From Coleofasciculus sp. S288 (GTDB lineage: Bacteria; Cyanobacteriota; Cyanobacteriia; Cyanobacteriales; Coleofasciculaceae): 5,742 bases of DNA. The translations under genes and the position numbers were made by a program. The stretch is taken from the NCBI GenBank assembly GCA_020216575.1, contig JAIUYC010000325.1, positions 1 to 5,742 of the forward strand, given 5' to 3'. The notes beneath the pieces are model-generated. The model did not search any database, had not been told where the DNA came from, and saw only the letters and a program-made list of their open reading frames with translations. Numbering within the stretch: the stretch's first letter is position 1; each line of letters starts with the position of its first letter. Positions 3,474 to 5,742 of the stretch are shown here, in pieces.

Positions 3474-5742
3474 TCACTGGTCACTGTTAACGTAGCGATC
3501 GCACCACTGAATCACCTCCCATAGAACGTGACCCACGCTTTCGCGTCCCCGATACCCGTGGTCTTCATAGGGCAACTCGACCCAACGCACTGTGCCGCCC
3601 AATCCCTTGATTGCCTCATACAGCCGTTCGCTTTGGATGGGGTAAGTTCCAGGATTGCTGTCCACTGCACCATGAATCAGTAGCAACGGTTCATTAATCT
3701 TGGCAGCGTTAGCAAAGGGTGACATGCGAATATAAGTCTCAGGCGTTTCCCAGAAATTCCGTTGCTCTCCTTGGAAGCCAAAAGGAGTGAGCGTGCGGTT
3801 GTAGGCTCCACTCATCGCGATGCCTGCTCGGAATAAATCGCTATGTGCCAGCAAGTTTGCTGTCGTGAAAGCCCCATAGGAATGACCCCCAATCGCCAGT
3901 CGATTTGGGTCAGCAATGCCTCGACTAACCACATAATCTACAGCAGCCTTTGCACTCATCAGTAACTGCTCGACATACGTGTCGTTCGGTTCTGCATCCC
4001 CTTCCCCAATAATAGGCAGCGTAGGATTATCCAAAACCGCATACCCCTGAAGTAGGAGAAACAGCACCGAAGCACCATAAGGACGCCTAAATGTATTCTC
4101 AGAGGTAGTAACCTGGCTGGCAGTCATAGCATCCTTAAATTCCTGGGGGTAAACCCAAAAAATCATCGGTAGCGGTTTGTCTCGATTGGGTTCATATCCT
4201 GGAGGGAGGTACAGTGTGGCAGACAGGTTTACCCCATCAGCTCGTTGATACTGAACCAATTCTTTGTGGACATTGGCGAATTGAGGTGCCCAATCCTGAT
4301 AATCCGTCAACTGTACGGCGGCAAAACTATCTTCTGTTGCGGCTAGTGCAGGAGGTTCCACAGACGGAGGCGAGTTAACTGCTCTCAACGTTCCTACGGC
4401 TAACTCTGCCGAAGTAACATCGCTGAGGCGGTTGTATAGAAAGTAATTGGGGGGGTCTTGCTGAGACTGGCGCTGAGTGATAAACTGCTCAGCATTATCG
4501 TCCAGGATATCCACAACCTGCTCGTAATAAGGGTCTTTCGCTTGCCACAGACGCTGAGTTTGCCCCGTCGCTAGTTCCATCTGGTCAAGAAATGGGTGTA
4601 CTCCCGCTGCCGAAGCGCCTCTCCCCTTAAAGTAAATCGAACTGCCATCTGAGGTGAATCGCAGGACTTCCCATCCGTAAGCACCAGGAGAGGTTAACGG
4701 TATGCCTGGGTCGCTATATTGGTCTTGATAATTGCGCTCCTTGAGTAGCATGGGAGCAGAATTGGGTGCTTGCAGGTCAAGACGCCAAATTCGCTGTTTG
4801 CGGTTGTCGTACCACCACTCCCAGGCTAAGGCAATATTATCTCGTCCCCATACGATTTGTTGAAAGCGGTATTCCGATCGCCAAAGCTGAGTAGGCTGGT
4901 TAGTAAATGGAGCCTCAAGCTGAAACAGAGCATCTCGTTTTTCTGCCGGACGCCCCGCATCCCCCTCATCTAGAGCTTCCACCCAATACAGGGTTGCCCC
5001 AACATCGGCTCGCCAATAAACCCGTCGCGGTCCTTTGCGAACCGAACCAAACTTGATTGGGATATCATCAGCAAGGGGCAAGTCGGCGACCTGATGCACG
5101 ACCTGATCGGTGCGATCGAGAACCTCGATTTTTTGAGGAAATCGACTCACGGGTACTTGGTAGGAAAAGGGTCGGTGTAGCGTGGTTAGCAGAATGTATT
5201 CCCCGTTTGGTGAGGAGATGGCGTCGTCAATGAGTGCAGGAGCAACTAATCGGGTGCGTTTGCCCTCCAACGAGACGTGTTCCAGTTCAGACGTGAGATA
5301 ATACTCAAACAGTGCCTCATCGTGGGGATTTTGCAAAAGGTTGGTATAAGTAATCGCTGGCGCCTTTCGTCCCAGGTTTTCATGCGCGATCGGACCCATG
5401 GGTATTGCAGAGGGTTCCGGAGGCGAACCTCGATCCTCTGGTACGACTTTGCACAACAGCCCCTCATCCTTTGGCAACCATTTACAAGGATTTCCGTATG
5501 TTGCATTGAGAACTGGACCGGTGAGGCGGCGTGCTTTGCCAGATGGCAAGTCCGCTACCCATAGTTCTAAACCTGATTCTTGGGTGAGGGTAAAGGCGAG
5601 TCGTTGCCCATCAGTTGACCACTGGGGAAAGCCAATGCGCGAATTTGAAGGTAGGTCAAGGGAATGAGCCACACTCGAACCAATGGGTCGGATAGTAAGG
5701 CGACGATAGGTATAATGGCGTGCTGGTGCATTTGTCTTTGGG
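3474..5742 (-). CDS. S9 family serine peptidase, glutamyl endopeptidase (S9D) type (5' partial)
   Basis: At least 755 residues of a prolyl-oligopeptidase-clan peptidase. The frame stays open to the window edge, reading ...PKTNAPARHYTYRRLTIRP just before the GTG at 5672. That GTG is therefore internal, and the N-terminus, about 100 or more residues by comparison with recalled homologs, lies outside. Counting from the GTG, residues about 1-430 are the beta-propeller, with repeated blades such as FPQWSTDGQRLAF and LRFTSDGSSIYFKG. Residues about 470-732 are the alpha/beta-hydrolase domain. The triad is visible: S598 in GGHSYGAF, D671 in HGAVDSNPGTYPIQSE and H705 in YEDHGYRGRESVGH. GGHSYGAF with HG-DSNPGTYPIQSERLY is characteristic of the S9D group, which includes the chloroplast glutamyl endopeptidase of plants that cleaves after Glu. 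A housekeeping role in protein or peptide turnover is inferred. The stop is TGA (3476-3474). It is convergent with the persulfide dioxygenase gene and not part of its operon. Confidence 0.92.
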   Translation of the reverse strand, partial: PKTNAPARHYTYRRLTIRPIGSSVAHSLDLPSNSRIGFPQWSTDGQRLAFTLTQESGLELWVADLPSGKARRLTGPVLNATYGNPCKWLPKDEGLLCKVVPEDRGSPPEPSAIPMGPIAHENLGRKAPAITYTNLLQNPHDEALFEYYLTSELEHVSLEGKRTRLVAPALIDDAISSPNGEYILLTTLHRPFSYQVPVSRFPQKIEVLDRTDQVVHQVADLPLADDIPIKFGSVRKGPRRVYWRADVGATLYWVEALDEGDAGRPAEKRDALFQLEAPFTNQPTQLWRSEYRFQQIVWGRDNIALAWEWWYDNRKQRIWRLDLQAPNSAPMLLKERNYQDQYSDPGIPLTSPGAYGWEVLRFTSDGSSIYFKGRGASAAGVHPFLDQMELATGQTQRLWQAKDPYYEQVVDILDDNAEQFITQRQSQQDPPNYFLYNRLSDVTSAELAVGTLRAVNSPPSVEPPALAATEDSFAAVQLTDYQDWAPQFANVHKELVQYQRADGVNLSATLYLPPGYEPNRDKPLPMIFWVYPQEFKDAMTASQVTTSENTFRRPYGASVLFLLLQGYAVLDNPTLPIIGEGDAEPNDTYVEQLLMSAKAAVDYVVSRGIADPNRLAIGGHSYGAFTTANLLAHSDLFRAGIAMSGAYNRTLTPFGFQGEQRNFWETPETYIRMSPFANAAKINEPLLLIHGAVDSNPGTYPIQSERLYEAIKGLGGTVRWVELPYEDHGYRGRESVGHVLWEVIQWCDRYVNSDQ

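Noticed and set aside
5277..5667. Overlapping plus-strand open frames of 89-95 codons opposite the peptidase
   Set aside because: They are antisense to conserved beta-propeller coding sequence and their translations resemble no protein.
5670..5672. GTG as the start codon of the peptidase
   Set aside because: The frame continues upstream without a stop to the window edge and encodes family-like sequence (TNAPARHYTYRR), so the GTG is an internal Val.

Overview
This 5.7 kb window is ordinary-looking chromosomal DNA from a cyanobacterium. The main evidence is six perfect copies of the HIP1 palindrome GCGATCGC (3-10, 1116-1123, 2070-2077, 2463-2470, 2523-2530, 3495-3502), where about 0.1 would be expected by chance. 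Short G-rich degenerate repeats between the genes and protein families common in cyanobacteria agree with this. A filamentous, repeat-rich lineage is my guess; the genus cannot be read from the sequence.

Layout from left to right: (1) 2-355, plus strand: the 3' third of a COG0116/RlmL-type RNA guanine methyltransferase, cut by the window edge. (2) 356-931: about 575 bases with no convincing gene. It holds a long inverted repeat at 397-468 and, at 604-627, one copy of a 24-base repeat whose inverted partner lies 2.7 kb away. (3) 932-1708, plus: a conserved protein of unknown function, best started at the ATG at 932 and not at a TTG at 878. (4) 1709-1936: a stem-loop just after that gene, a G-rich direct repeat, a second small stem-loop and promoter-like sequence. 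(5) 1937-3349, plus: a three-domain persulfide dioxygenase-rhodanese fusion of the CstB/ETHE1 type, the functional centre of the window. (6) 3350-3473: a repeat-rich spacer between two convergent genes. (7) 3474-5742, minus: an S9D-type (glutamyl endopeptidase-like) serine peptidase that runs off the right edge; its true start is not in the window.

The genes do not form an obvious operon. The three plus-strand genes are separated by 577 and 228 bases, and the peptidase is convergent. Their roles (rRNA modification, unknown, sulfane-sulfur detoxification, protein turnover) do not combine into one pathway. I see no phage, transposase, CRISPR, tRNA, rRNA or defence gene, and no strong sign of an undescribed multi-gene system. 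The most useful leads are the domain architecture and orphan context of the persulfide dioxygenase, the uncharacterised 258-residue family, and the intergenic repeat families.
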